Of a DNA stretch of 64,000 bases, positions 27,620 through 36,259 are shown in pieces. Made by a program: the position numbers and the translations under genes. How positions within the stretch are numbered: position 1 is the stretch's first letter; each line of letters opens with the position of its first letter. The notes beneath the pieces were generated by a model, which ran no database searches, was not told the origin of the DNA, and was given only the letters and a program-made list of their open reading frames with translations. Source of the stretch: Flavobacterium terrigena (lineage in GTDB: Bacteria; Bacteroidota; Bacteroidia; Flavobacteriales; Flavobacteriaceae); NCBI RefSeq assembly GCF_900108955.1, contig NZ_FNYA01000010.1:1-64000 (forward strand), given 5' to 3'.

Positions 27620-28657
27620 ATGAAAAAGTCAATTATTTATTTGATTCATGCAGCTTTCTGGTTCGCTTATTTTTTATTGCTATTAGTTATTATTACTGCC
27701 GTCACTCAAGGGTTTTCTTCAGGACCAAATTTTGGGTATATTCTTAAAGTAGGAATTCCATTTGTTATAATTCCATCTGTTACTGTGTTTTATCTGTTTT
27801 ATTTTTATCTTTTTCCAAAGTATATCAAAACAAGAAAAATTGGGCTTTCATTTGTTTACGGCATTCTGTTTTCTATTGGCTCCGCTTTAGTTGGAGGATT
27901 GTTTTTGACCTTATTGTTCGGAAAAACTTTTATGTTTGAAGGAGGTTGGAGTTCTTTTTTGGCTGAAATTATAACCATGTCACTTATTGGATTATTTGCG
28001 GGTATTATGAGTGTAATTATTAAAGGATTTATTACTTGGTATGATGAAATACAATTAAAAGAAACGCTAAATCTTAAAAACCATCAAATTGAATTGGCTT
28101 TAGTAAAATCTCAATTAGATCCTCATTTTTTATTCAATACTATTAATAATATCGACATCTTACTACTTAAAGATGCGCAACTGGCATCAGAATACCTGAA
28201 TAAATTATCAGACATTTTGAGGTTTATGCTGTTTGAAACTAAAACAGAAAAAATTGCTTTAACTAAGGAGGTTGAATACATTGAAAAATATATCGCTTTG
28301 CAGAAAATTAGAACTTCGAATGATAATTTTGTAATTTTCACTGTAAAAGGAGAAGCTGCAAACCATTCTATCTCGCCAATGCTTTTTATTCCGTTTATAG
28401 AAAACGCTTTCAAGCATGTAAGTAATAAAAAAACGGAAAATGCCATAAAGGTTTCTTTAGTTATCGAGAAAGAAAAAATAGTTTTTGAATGCGAAAATAA
28501 GTATAGCGAAAACAATACATTTCAATCAGAATTTAATGGCTTGGGAAATGATTTGATTAAAAAGAGAATTGAATTAATGTATCCAAAAAAACATAACTTA
28601 GCTTTTACAAAAGATAACAACATTTATAAAGTAAATTTAGCCTTAGCGAATGATTAA
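27620..28657 (+). CDS. LytS/YehU-type sensor histidine kinase
   Basis: A 345-residue inner-membrane histidine kinase. About four transmembrane helices occupy residues 1-140, followed by a short coiled linker (LKETLNLKNHQIELALVK) and the His_kinase domain with the phospho-acceptor His in QLDPHFLFNTINNI near residue 170. The ATP-binding region contains PFIENAFKH and GLGNDLIKKR. There is no extracellular sensor domain, so the membrane part itself probably senses the signal. It overlaps the LytTR regulator gene by 8 nt, making a cognate pair. The signal is unknown. Confidence 0.9.
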   Translation: MKKSIIYLIHAAFWFAYFLLLLVIITAVTQGFSSGPNFGYILKVGIPFVIIPSVTVFYLFYFYLFPKYIKTRKIGLSFVYGILFSIGSALVGGLFLTLLFGKTFMFEGGWSSFLAEIITMSLIGLFAGIMSVIIKGFITWYDEIQLKETLNLKNHQIELALVKSQLDPHFLFNTINNIDILLLKDAQLASEYLNKLSDILRFMLFETKTEKIALTKEVEYIEKYIALQKIRTSNDNFVIFTVKGEAANHSISPMLFIPFIENAFKHVSNKKTENAIKVSLVIEKEKIVFECENKYSENNTFQSEFNGLGNDLIKKRIELMYPKKHNLAFTKDNNIYKVNLALAND

Positions 28658-29339
28658 ATATTCTTGTATAATTATTGAAGACGAACCTTTAGCTTTAGAA
28701 AAAACTAAGGGTTTTGTTGAGAAAACACCTTTTTTAAATTTGCTAGCCACATTTGATGATGCGTTGGAAGGATTGGCGTTTTTAAAATCTAACAAAGTAG
28801 ATTTACTTTTTTTAGACATCAATTTGGATGAGTTGTCAGGTATTGAATTGCTGGAAAATTCCAAATTAAATTGTCAGGTAATAATCACAACCGCTTATTC
28901 TGAATATGCTTTAAAAGGATATGAGCTTAATGTTACTGATTATCTATTAAAGTCTTTTTCTTTTGAAAGATTTTTGCAAGCAGTGGATAAAATTCAGGAG
29001 AACAAGTCGGTTAATCACAAGGAATTAAATTCTAAATTTATTTTTATTAAAACAGAAAGTCGATTAGAAAAGGTCAATATTGATGAAATTCTATTTATTG
29101 AAGGAATGAGAGATTACAGAAGAATTCACACCATAAATAAAAGAATAATGACACTTCAAAATTTTTCAGAATTAGAACAACTTCTTCCTGCAAATTTAAT
29201 TTGTCGTGTGCATAAATCGTATATGGTTGCCATCAGTAAAATTGATGAAATCGAACGAAGCAGAATAAAAATTTCGAAGGAAATTATCCCCATTTCAGAA
29301 ACCTACCGCGATCATTTTTTCTCACAAATTAAAAGCTAA
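28650..29339 (+). CDS. LytTR-family response regulator
   Basis: A 229-residue response regulator. The receiver domain (IIEDEPLALEKTKGF, phospho-Asp in DLLFLDINLDE, conserved TTAYSEYALKGYEL) spans residues 1-120. The LytTR DNA-binding domain (FIFIKTESRLEKVNIDEI, then RVHKSYMVAISKI and IPISETYRDHF) covers about 130-229. It is translated with the upstream sensor kinase. The serine hydrolase gene that follows 146 nt later is a possible target, but no regulator site could be verified. Confidence 0.92.
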   Translation: MIKYSCIIIEDEPLALEKTKGFVEKTPFLNLLATFDDALEGLAFLKSNKVDLLFLDINLDELSGIELLENSKLNCQVIITTAYSEYALKGYELNVTDYLLKSFSFERFLQAVDKIQENKSVNHKELNSKFIFIKTESRLEKVNIDEILFIEGMRDYRRIHTINKRIMTLQNFSELEQLLPANLICRVHKSYMVAISKIDEIERSRIKISKEIIPISETYRDHFFSQIKS

Positions 29340-29485
29340 AACTATAAATCTATACAATTTTAAAATTTGTCTTCTTGCTAAGTTTCTTATTTTGCAGACA
29401 TAAAAATGGAGTTTGCATAATTAAGTTTTCTAATAGTTAGTAAATCTTCACATTTGTTTCATTATTAACTTAATGATCTAAAAAA

Positions 29486-31126
29486 ATGAAACAAATAAAA
29501 TTTTTGTACTTCGCATTATTTACCACATTTTCAGTAACAAGTCAAAACATAACAAACAATATTGATGGTTTGTTTTCAGAGTGGAAAAATTCAAATGGTC
29601 CAGGAGGTGTTGTACTGGTAACTCAAAACAATAAAACGGTTTTTGAAAAAGCCTATGGTTTGGAAAATATTTCATATAAAATCCCAACAAGCTCAGAAAC
29701 TATTTTTAACATTGGTTCCATGTCAAAACAATTTACAGCAATGGGTATTGTTTTATTACAAATGGAAGGTAAATTATCTATTGATGACGATATTAAAAAA
29801 TATTTGCCAGAACTAAATGATTTTGGAAAACCAATAACTATTCGGCATTTATTACATCATACGAGTGGTTTTAGAAGTTCTCCGGAATTGTTTGGACTTG
29901 CTGGATGGCGAGATGGTGATGCAATTTCAAATGAAGATGTTTATCGTTATTTAGCTAAGCAAACTTCATTAAATTTTGAACCTGGCTCAGAATATATGTA
30001 TTCTAATTCAGGTTATGTTTTACTCGCTAAAATTATTGAAAACGTATCAAAACAGAATTTTAAAAGTTGGATGAAGGAAAAAATATTTCAACCACTTCAA
30101 ATGAATTCCACTTTTATAGAAGAAAACAGTTCTAATGTAGTTTCAAAAGTAGCGACTTCTTACTCAGAAATCGAGCCTTCAGTTTTTAATTATGTTGAGA
30201 ACAATGATTTAACGTATGGTGCTTCTAATGTCTATTCTACAAGTAACGACGTTTTAAAATGGATGAAAAATTTTAATGAAGCGCCGACGAAATGGCAAAG
30301 TTCTTTCGAAATGCTTAAAACATTAGATGTGCTAAATTCTGGTCAAAAAAACAATTATGGTTTTGGAGTTTTTGTGGACGATTTTTTTGGAAATCATAGG
30401 ATTCAACATACTGGAGCGATTGCAGGTTTTCGATCCATAATGTATAGTTATCCGGATGAAAATTTAGAAATCATAATACTATCCAATTTTACATTCAATC
30501 AATTATCAAAAATAGCCGATCAAATTAGTCAATTTTTTTTGCAAAACAAATCAAAAGCTGAAACCCATCAGGAAGAAATAAAACCTATACTGCTAAATGA
30601 TGAAATTTTAAAAAAGTATGAAGGAATGTATTGGAGTGATAAGAGTAATTATTCTCGAAAGATTTATATAGAAAACAATACCTTATGGTATTTGCGAACT
30701 AATAATAAAAAATCACCATTACTACCCATAACGCCAACTGATTTTCAAATGGGAGGCATTAATGAAAAATTGATTATAAGTTTTGATATCAAAACGAATA
30801 CAATGAAATTGATTTCTGCAGACAATTCTATAGAAATTCTTGAAAAATACGAGGACAAAAAACTTTCAACTCAAGATTTAATAAATTATACAGGAATGTT
30901 TTATAGTTCTGAATTAGAAACTTTTTATACGATTAGTCTAAAAGATGATAAATTAATTGGGTATCATAGCCGTTTTGGAGAATTTGACATTCAAATTTTA
31001 AAACAAGATGTTTTGAATTGGTCAGGAATGGCTGTTTCAAAGTATAAAAGAAACAAAAAAGGGAATATTATTGGTTTTAGTATTACAATGAATAGAATTC
31101 GGAATTTGTGGTTTGAAAAAAAATAA
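29486..31126 (+). CDS. Serine hydrolase, class C beta-lactamase fold
   Basis: A 546-residue exported protein. The signal peptide (MKQIKFLYFALFTTFSVTSQ) is followed by a beta-lactamase/DD-peptidase domain with nucleophile motif Ser78-Met-Ser-Lys81, Tyr172-Ser-Asn and an H-T-G motif (HTGAIAGFRS, about residue 312). Residues ~365-546 form an extra C-terminal beta-rich domain (KYEGMYWSD, then YTGMFYSSELETFYTI), common in esterase-like or D-amino-peptidase-like members. It is probably a periplasmic peptidase or esterase. Resistance to beta-lactams should not be inferred. A weak terminator follows. Confidence 0.85.
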   Translation: MKQIKFLYFALFTTFSVTSQNITNNIDGLFSEWKNSNGPGGVVLVTQNNKTVFEKAYGLENISYKIPTSSETIFNIGSMSKQFTAMGIVLLQMEGKLSIDDDIKKYLPELNDFGKPITIRHLLHHTSGFRSSPELFGLAGWRDGDAISNEDVYRYLAKQTSLNFEPGSEYMYSNSGYVLLAKIIENVSKQNFKSWMKEKIFQPLQMNSTFIEENSSNVVSKVATSYSEIEPSVFNYVENNDLTYGASNVYSTSNDVLKWMKNFNEAPTKWQSSFEMLKTLDVLNSGQKNNYGFGVFVDDFFGNHRIQHTGAIAGFRSIMYSYPDENLEIIILSNFTFNQLSKIADQISQFFLQNKSKAETHQEEIKPILLNDEILKKYEGMYWSDKSNYSRKIYIENNTLWYLRTNNKKSPLLPITPTDFQMGGINEKLIISFDIKTNTMKLISADNSIEILEKYEDKKLSTQDLINYTGMFYSSELETFYTISLKDDKLIGYHSRFGEFDIQILKQDVLNWSGMAVSKYKRNKKGNIIGFSITMNRIRNLWFEKK

Positions 31127-31146
31127 AATGCTTAAGTTAATAAGTT

Positions 31147-31184
31147 CAATTGCGGGTTTAGTTTGCTTAATCCGCAATTCTTTT
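31147..31184. terminator. Hairpin between the serine hydrolase and trmH
   Basis: Arms AATTGCGG (31148-31155) and CCGCAATT (31172-31179) pair and extend three further base pairs, followed by a short pyrimidine tract. It lies between converging genes. Confidence 0.55.
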
Positions 31185-31197
31185 CAGTATTTGAACA

Positions 31198-31854
31198 CTA
31201 TCCCACAAACTGCTTCTCAATATACTCTATATCTTTTATCGTTTTTCTGGTCCAATCTAAACGTTTTTCTAAAACTTCGTCTTCTGTTAATTGCCAATTC
31301 ACATCGGAATGACGCATTCTGTTCGTAATGTCTTGAATGACTAAAGCTGCCGAAACCGAAATATTTAAACTTTCTGTAAAACCCACCATTGGAATTTTAA
31401 TAAAACCATCAGCTTCTTTCATTACTTCTTCTGAAAGTCCGTCAATCTCCGTCCCAAAAAATATCGCCGATTTTTTAGTCACATCAAATTCGTCTAACAT
31501 ACACGATTCGTTATGTGGCGTAGTGGCAATAATTTGATAACCTTGTTCTCTCAACGATGCAATACAAGTTTTTATATTATCGTATCTGTTGATGTCCACC
31601 CATTTTTCGGCGCCCATGGCAATTTGTTTGTCAATTGCTTTGCCATAACGTTGTTCCACTACATGTAAATTCTGAATTCCAAAAACTTCACAACTTCTCA
31701 TTACTGCGCTGGTATTGTGTAACTGATACACATCTTCCACAGCAATAGTAAAATGATTGGTTCTGTATTTTAAGACATCAATAAATCTGTTTTTTCTATT
31801 TTCAGACATAAAGTTCTCTAAATATTCTAATAAAGCGAGTTTGTTTTTTGGCAT
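31198..31854 (-). CDS. trmH: tRNA (guanosine-2'-O)-methyltransferase, TrmH/SpoU family
   Basis: A 218-residue SPOUT-class enzyme. The early VLKYRTNHFTIAVEDVYQLHN ... SAVMRSCEVFGI region includes the family's conserved Asn and Arg. The C-terminal knot contains IFFGTEIDGLSEE, KIPMVGFTESLNISVSAAL and the final basic stretch. It resembles E. coli TrmH (Gm18 of tRNA) in length and motif set more than RlmB. The ATG at 31854 gives MPKNKLALLEYL; a further in-frame ATG at 31875 would add seven residues and is less likely. Confidence 0.85.
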   Translation of the reverse strand: MPKNKLALLEYLENFMSENRKNRFIDVLKYRTNHFTIAVEDVYQLHNTSAVMRSCEVFGIQNLHVVEQRYGKAIDKQIAMGAEKWVDINRYDNIKTCIASLREQGYQIIATTPHNESCMLDEFDVTKKSAIFFGTEIDGLSEEVMKEADGFIKIPMVGFTESLNISVSAALVIQDITNRMRHSDVNWQLTEDEVLEKRLDWTRKTIKDIEYIEKQFVG

Positions 31855-31929
31855 TTTTAATATAAATTTATGCAAATTAACAAAATAATCGTGTAATAGC
31901 CCTGATAGTAGTGGAAATCCTTTAATTGT

Positions 31930-31975
31930 TGTCTGAGGCTGTCACACTGAGCTTGTCGAAGTGCCGAAGACGATA
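31930..31975. repeat. Short intergenic repeat (GTCACACTGAGCTTGTCGAAG)
   Basis: The word CACACTGAGCTTGTCGAAGT, centred near 31950 between trmH and the sirtuin gene, is one I recall as frequent between genes across Bacteroidetes. It has no coding content here. Confidence 0.45.
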
Positions 31976-32020
31976 ATTAAAGATTGTAACGAATAGCGGG
32001 AAATAGCTTCAAAAGAAAAA

Positions 32021-32698
32021 ATGAAAAAAATAGTTGTTTTAACAGGAGCGGGAATGAGTGCCGAAAGTGGAATTTCTACGTTTAGAGATTCGAACGGACT
32101 TTGGGAAAATCATGATGTCATGGAAGTCGCATCACCAGAAGGTTGGAGGAAAAATCCAGCTTTGGTTTTAGATTTCTATAATAAACGTCGCGCGCAGTTG
32201 AAAGAAGTCAAGCCGAATAAAGGACATGAAATTTTAGCCGAGTTGGAACAAAATTTCAATGTGCAAATTATTACTCAAAATGTAGATAATTTACACGAAA
32301 AAGCAGGAAGTTCGAATATTTTACATTTGCATGGCGAATTGGTAAAAGTGCGTGGAGAGTTTTCGGAAAGCGAAAGTATATTTTGGGAAACCGATATTCA
32401 TATTGGCGATGTAAACGAAAATGCAGAACAATTACGACCAGATATTGTTTGGTTTGGTGAGCAAGTTCCAGCTATTGATTTTGCGATTCCACATATGCAA
32501 ACTGCTGACGTTGTCATTATTATTGGAACTTCATTGCAAGTATATCCAGCAGCGGGTTTGATGCATTATGCCAAATCACATGTTCCGGTTTATTACATCG
32601 ACCCAAATCCTGCAACTATTTACGATTTATCCAATCCGTTAGAAGTTTTACCTATGAGTGCAAGTGAAGGAATGGAAATTTTGAAAGAAAAATTATAG
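32021..32698 (+). CDS. cobB: NAD-dependent protein deacylase (sirtuin) without zinc cysteines
   Basis: A 225-residue sirtuin that removes acyl groups from protein lysines using NAD. The NAD site (TGAGMSAESGIS, residues 8-18), TQNVDNLHEKAG and the catalytic His104 in LHLHGEL are intact. Tyr53 and Arg56 (FYNKRR) match the Tyr-x-x-Arg pair of class III sirtuins such as SIRT5 and E. coli CobB, predicting activity on succinyl-type lysines. The four zinc Cys are missing, and the whole protein has no cysteine. The shortened zinc segment is replaced by an acidic loop before LRPDIVWFGE. It is followed 8 nt later by a fatty-acid-hydroxylase-like gene. Confidence 0.88.
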   Translation: MKKIVVLTGAGMSAESGISTFRDSNGLWENHDVMEVASPEGWRKNPALVLDFYNKRRAQLKEVKPNKGHEILAELEQNFNVQIITQNVDNLHEKAGSSNILHLHGELVKVRGEFSESESIFWETDIHIGDVNENAEQLRPDIVWFGEQVPAIDFAIPHMQTADVVIIIGTSLQVYPAAGLMHYAKSHVPVYYIDPNPATIYDLSNPLEVLPMSASEGMEILKEKL

Positions 32699-32706
32699 AT
32701 CTGAAT

Positions 32707-33414
32707 ATGGGAAATTGGCTTTTAAAATGGAATGAAGTTGGTGAAATTAACTTGTTTGTTTTGTTTTTATTTGAAAATTTAAGTCTGATTGTTTTGTCGG
32801 TTTTAGTTGGAAAAATAATTGAATCTAAAAATACCGTTTTGTTTAAAAAAGATGTTAAATGGATTGTATACACTTTAATATTTAATACAATTGTTACATT
32901 TTTTGGTTATAAACTTTTTTATTTTGGATATATAAAATTCATCTTTGAAGTTTCTTTTCTTTCCATTCTGATAGATTTGTTTTTAATTACAATTATAATG
33001 GATTTATTAATGTTTGTTTTTCATTTTTTTATTCATAAAATCAATTGGTTGTTTGCTATTCATAAAAAACATCATTCTCATATTGAAACAAATGTGTATA
33101 GTTTGTATGTTTTGCATCCAATAGAAGTTGTTGGCTTTGGCAGTTTATGGCTTGTCACTATTTGGAGTTTGCACTTTAATTTTTATAGTGTAGTGATTTA
33201 CTTAGTTTTAAATTTAACTTACGGTGTTTTGGGGCATATGAAAAAAGATGTTTTTCCGGTTTTTTGGACAAACAATTTTTTAACAAAATGGATTTCAACA
33301 ACTCGCTTTCATAATCAACATCATTTAAATTTGAATAATAATTTTGGATTCTATTTTACTTTTTGGGATAAAATTTTTAAAACTTATATCGAAGAGAAAA
33401 AAACTCCTAACTAA
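32707..33414 (+). CDS. Sterol desaturase/fatty acid hydroxylase superfamily protein
   Basis: A 235-residue polytopic membrane protein with about four hydrophobic segments. It has the di-iron histidine boxes of the superfamily: HFFIHKINWLFAIHKKHHSH in the middle and RFHNQHHLN near the C-terminus. Such enzymes hydroxylate or desaturate lipids at the membrane face. The substrate is unknown; carotenoids, sphingoid or other membrane lipids are possible. It follows the sirtuin gene by only 8 nt. Confidence 0.8.
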   Translation: MGNWLLKWNEVGEINLFVLFLFENLSLIVLSVLVGKIIESKNTVLFKKDVKWIVYTLIFNTIVTFFGYKLFYFGYIKFIFEVSFLSILIDLFLITIIMDLLMFVFHFFIHKINWLFAIHKKHHSHIETNVYSLYVLHPIEVVGFGSLWLVTIWSLHFNFYSVVIYLVLNLTYGVLGHMKKDVFPVFWTNNFLTKWISTTRFHNQHHLNLNNNFGFYFTFWDKIFKTYIEEKKTPN

Positions 33415-33439
33415 TTACTGATAACTAATCACTAATTAC

Positions 33440-33447
33440 TAAATTTG
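33440..33447 (+). promoter_or_regulatory. -7 promoter box of purB
   Basis: TAAATTTG, 27 nt before the purB ATG, matches TAnnTTTG. Confidence 0.5.
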
Positions 33448-33474
33448 CACCTTTAAAAAACAACACACAATAAC

Positions 33475-34818
33475 ATGCAACTAACTGAATTAAATGCCGT
33501 ATCGCCAATTGATGGTCGTTACAGAGGTAAAACAAAATCGTTATCCGCTTATTTTTCTGAAGAAGCTTTAATTAAATATAGAGTTTTAGTTGAGGTAGAA
33601 TATTTTATTTCAATGTGCGAATATAATATTCCTCAATTACAAGGTGTAGACAAAAATCTTTTCGGAAAGTTAAGAGGGATTTATGAAAATTTTTCAACAG
33701 AAGATGCACTTTGGATTAAAGAAACAGAGAAAACAACTAACCACGATGTAAAAGCGGTTGAATACTTTATCAAAAAGAAATTTGACGAATTCGGATTAGA
33801 AGAATTTAAAGAATTCATTCACTTCGGATTAACGTCTCAAGATATTAACAATACGGCGATTCCACTTTCTGCTAAAGAAGCATTTGAAAATGTATATTTA
33901 CCAAGCTTAATCGCAATTGTACAGAAATTAAAAGACTTGTCTACAGAATGGGCAGATATTCCATTATTGGCTCGTACTCATGGACAACCAGCTTCTCCAA
34001 CACGTTTAGGAAAAGAAATTTTAGTTTTCGTAGAACGTATTGAAGAGCAAATGCGTTTGTTATTTAATGTGCCTTTTGCTGCTAAATTTGGTGGTGCAAC
34101 AGGAAATTATAATGCACATAAAGTGGCATATCCAAACCACGATTGGAAAGCTTTCGGTTCGCAATTCGTTGAAGAAACTTTAGGATTACGTCATTCGTTT
34201 CCAACAACACAAATTGAACATTATGATCATTTTGCAGCGTATTTCGATGCTTTAAAACGTATCAATACGATATTAATCGACTTAGATAGAGATGTTTGGA
34301 CGTATGTTTCAATGGACTATTTCAAGCAAAAAATTAAAGCGGGAGAAATCGGTTCTTCGGCAATGCCACATAAAGTAAACCCAATTGATTTTGAAAATTC
34401 AGAAGGAAATTTAGGAATTGCAAATGCGATTTTCGAACATTTATCTGCGAAATTACCAATTTCTCGTTTACAACGTGATTTAACGGATAGTACAGTTTTA
34501 CGTAATATTGGTGTGCCAATCGGACATACACTTATTGCATTTGAAGCGACATTAAAAGGTTTAAATAAATTGTTATTAAACGAAGCAAAATTCGCTGAAG
34601 ATTTAGAGAAAAACTGGGCAGTTGTTGCAGAAGCAATTCAAACTATTTTACGTAGAGAAGGCTATCCAAATCCATACGAAGCATTAAAAGATTTAACAAG
34701 AACGAACACAGTTATAAATAAAGATTCGATTCATGCGTTTATTGAAACGTTGAATGTTTCTAACGATATTAAAACAGAATTAAAAGCAATTACACCAAGT
34801 AATTATTTGGGGATATAA
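33475..34818 (+). CDS. purB: Adenylosuccinate lyase
   Basis: A 447-residue fumarase/aspartase-superfamily enzyme acting twice in purine synthesis (SAICAR to AICAR and adenylosuccinate to AMP). Key features are the N-terminal AVSPIDGRYRGKTK, TTNHDVKAVEYFIKKKF, the catalytic-His motif LLARTHGQPASPTRLGKEI, and the signature loop GSSAMPHKVNPIDFEN with the catalytic Ser. It is the longer E. coli-like form of PurB. It is monocistronic, with a promoter box and a terminator. Confidence 0.96.
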   Translation: MQLTELNAVSPIDGRYRGKTKSLSAYFSEEALIKYRVLVEVEYFISMCEYNIPQLQGVDKNLFGKLRGIYENFSTEDALWIKETEKTTNHDVKAVEYFIKKKFDEFGLEEFKEFIHFGLTSQDINNTAIPLSAKEAFENVYLPSLIAIVQKLKDLSTEWADIPLLARTHGQPASPTRLGKEILVFVERIEEQMRLLFNVPFAAKFGGATGNYNAHKVAYPNHDWKAFGSQFVEETLGLRHSFPTTQIEHYDHFAAYFDALKRINTILIDLDRDVWTYVSMDYFKQKIKAGEIGSSAMPHKVNPIDFENSEGNLGIANAIFEHLSAKLPISRLQRDLTDSTVLRNIGVPIGHTLIAFEATLKGLNKLLLNEAKFAEDLEKNWAVVAEAIQTILRREGYPNPYEALKDLTRTNTVINKDSIHAFIETLNVSNDIKTELKAITPSNYLGI

Positions 34819-34849
34819 TTTCCAGTATTCAGTTTTTAGTAAACAGTTT

Positions 34850-34886
34850 AAATCCTGCTAATTCATTTTGGCAGGATTTTTTTGTA
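34850..34886 (+). terminator. Terminator after purB
   Basis: The stem AAATCCTGC (34850-34858) pairs with GCAGGATTT (34871-34879) and is followed by a T tract. Confidence 0.85.
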
Positions 34887-34931
34887 AGTACTTCTAAATG
34901 AATTTTATTTTTGTTTTAATGAAAATTCTTA

Positions 34932-34939
34932 TAATTTTG
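34932..34939 (+). promoter_or_regulatory. -7 promoter box of the Trx-DUF4215 gene
   Basis: TAATTTTG fits TAnnTTTG, 31 nt before the start codon. Confidence 0.4.
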
Positions 34940-34970
34940 TATTTATTCGAAATTTTCTAAAATAAATACT

Positions 34971-36119
34971 ATGAAAAAAATTACTTTCTTATTTGTTTTA
35001 TTATTTTTAAAATCAGGTTTATATGCAAATAATGATTTTTTAAAAATACTTCAAAACAAAAATTCAAAACTTATTGAATCAGTTTTGATATTCCACAGAC
35101 CAAATTGTCCTTATTGTGAACAAATGGAAAAGTCTATTGGTAATGATGTTAATTTTCAACAAAAAATAAAAGAGAAATTTAATGTTACGATTGTTGATGT
35201 TAGTACTGAAGAAGGAAAAAAAATGGCTCAATTTTATAACGTTAAGGCTGTTCCAACTATAATTAAATATAATGAAGAGCTTCAAAATTTTACTACTTTA
35301 GAAGGTTATGGGTCAAATGTAAGATTTTCCAATTTTTTAGATCTAGAATTAAATTATGAATTGGAATCTAATTTGAATAGAGAAATATTGTCAATCTGTG
35401 CTAATGGAACTGTTGAGTCTGGAGAACAATGTGATGATGGAAATACCGTAAGTGGTGATGGCTGTAGTGATACTTGTATGTTTGAAAATGTTAATTGCGG
35501 GAATGGGGTTTTAAATGCTGGTGAACAATGTGATGATGGTAATACAATAAATGGTGATGGTTGTAATGCATATTGTTTGACTGAAGGTTCAACTTGCGGA
35601 AATGGAGTTGTAAACGCAGGTGAGCAATGTGATGATGGAAATAATATAAATGGTGATGGTTGTAATTTGAGTTGCATGATTGAAGGGGCAATCAGTGGGA
35701 ATGGCATTATTGAATCTGGTGAACAATGTGATGACGCCAATACTACAAATGGTGATGGTTGTAATTCTATTGGTAATATAGAAGCTGGCTATAGTTGTGT
35801 TGGCTCTCCGAGTGTTTGTAGTGTTTTAAGTTTAGAAGATCTTAATAATGATATGTTTGATTTAAAAACATATCCAAATCCATTTTCAAATGTAATAAAT
35901 GCTTCTATTTATTTAAAAGATACTTCTGAAGTTGAGATTTCGTTAATTGATAGTAGAGGAAAATTAGTTACGACTATTGAAAAATCGAACTTAACTTTTG
36001 GAAAAAATGAAGTTTTAATTGATGTTGATGCATTACAATCAGGATTGTATTTTGTAAAAGTTCAAATTTCTAATGTAAATGGTGTTTTTTATGAAATTAA
36101 GAAAGTAATCAAAGAATAA
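34971..36119 (+). CDS. Secreted thioredoxin-fold protein with DUF4215 repeats and T9SS domain
   Basis: A 382-residue exported protein with an unusual domain order. After a signal peptide (MKKITFLFVLLFLKSGLYA), a thioredoxin-like domain (about residues 35-125) carries an active-site-like Cys46-Pro-Tyr-Cys49 and the cis-Pro region KAVPTII. Four DUF4215-type cysteine repeats follow (ESGEQCDDGNTVSGDGC and similar), repeating every 33 residues; the fourth is decayed (CDDANTTNGDGCN). The C-terminus is a type A T9SS sorting domain (TYPNPFSNVINA, later GLYFVKVQ). The protein should be delivered to the cell surface or medium, perhaps with disulfide-exchange activity. It is monocistronic. Confidence 0.85.
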   Translation: MKKITFLFVLLFLKSGLYANNDFLKILQNKNSKLIESVLIFHRPNCPYCEQMEKSIGNDVNFQQKIKEKFNVTIVDVSTEEGKKMAQFYNVKAVPTIIKYNEELQNFTTLEGYGSNVRFSNFLDLELNYELESNLNREILSICANGTVESGEQCDDGNTVSGDGCSDTCMFENVNCGNGVLNAGEQCDDGNTINGDGCNAYCLTEGSTCGNGVVNAGEQCDDGNNINGDGCNLSCMIEGAISGNGIIESGEQCDDANTTNGDGCNSIGNIEAGYSCVGSPSVCSVLSLEDLNNDMFDLKTYPNPFSNVINASIYLKDTSEVEISLIDSRGKLVTTIEKSNLTFGKNEVLIDVDALQSGLYFVKVQISNVNGVFYEIKKVIKE

Positions 36120-36140
36120 AAAAATAAATAATACATGTAG

Positions 36141-36177
36141 AAAATCCATTCTGATATGTCGGAATGGATTTTTTTAT
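36141..36177 (+). terminator. Terminator after the Trx-DUF4215 gene
   Basis: The stem AATCCATTC (36143-36151) pairs with GAATGGATT (36162-36170), with a 10-nt loop and a T tract. Confidence 0.85.
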
Positions 36178-36259
36178 ATAGAATTTTAAATTTGTTAGAA
36201 TTAAATCACTTTTACTTAAAATAAATTACGCTATTTCACGTTTTAATAAAAAGATAAAA

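Noticed and set aside
29486..31126. Beta-lactamase-fold gene as an antibiotic-resistance determinant
   Set aside because: The motif set is shared with esterases and peptidases, and an extra C-terminal domain is present. Nothing in context supports resistance.
31113..31328. 71-codon plus-strand frame after the serine hydrolase
   Set aside because: Most of it is antisense to trmH, and the rest is the intergenic hairpin. There is no independent support.
35421..35745. Regularly spaced repeats as a CRISPR array
   Set aside because: The 99-nt units are in-frame coding repeats of the DUF4215 domain, with no unique spacers.
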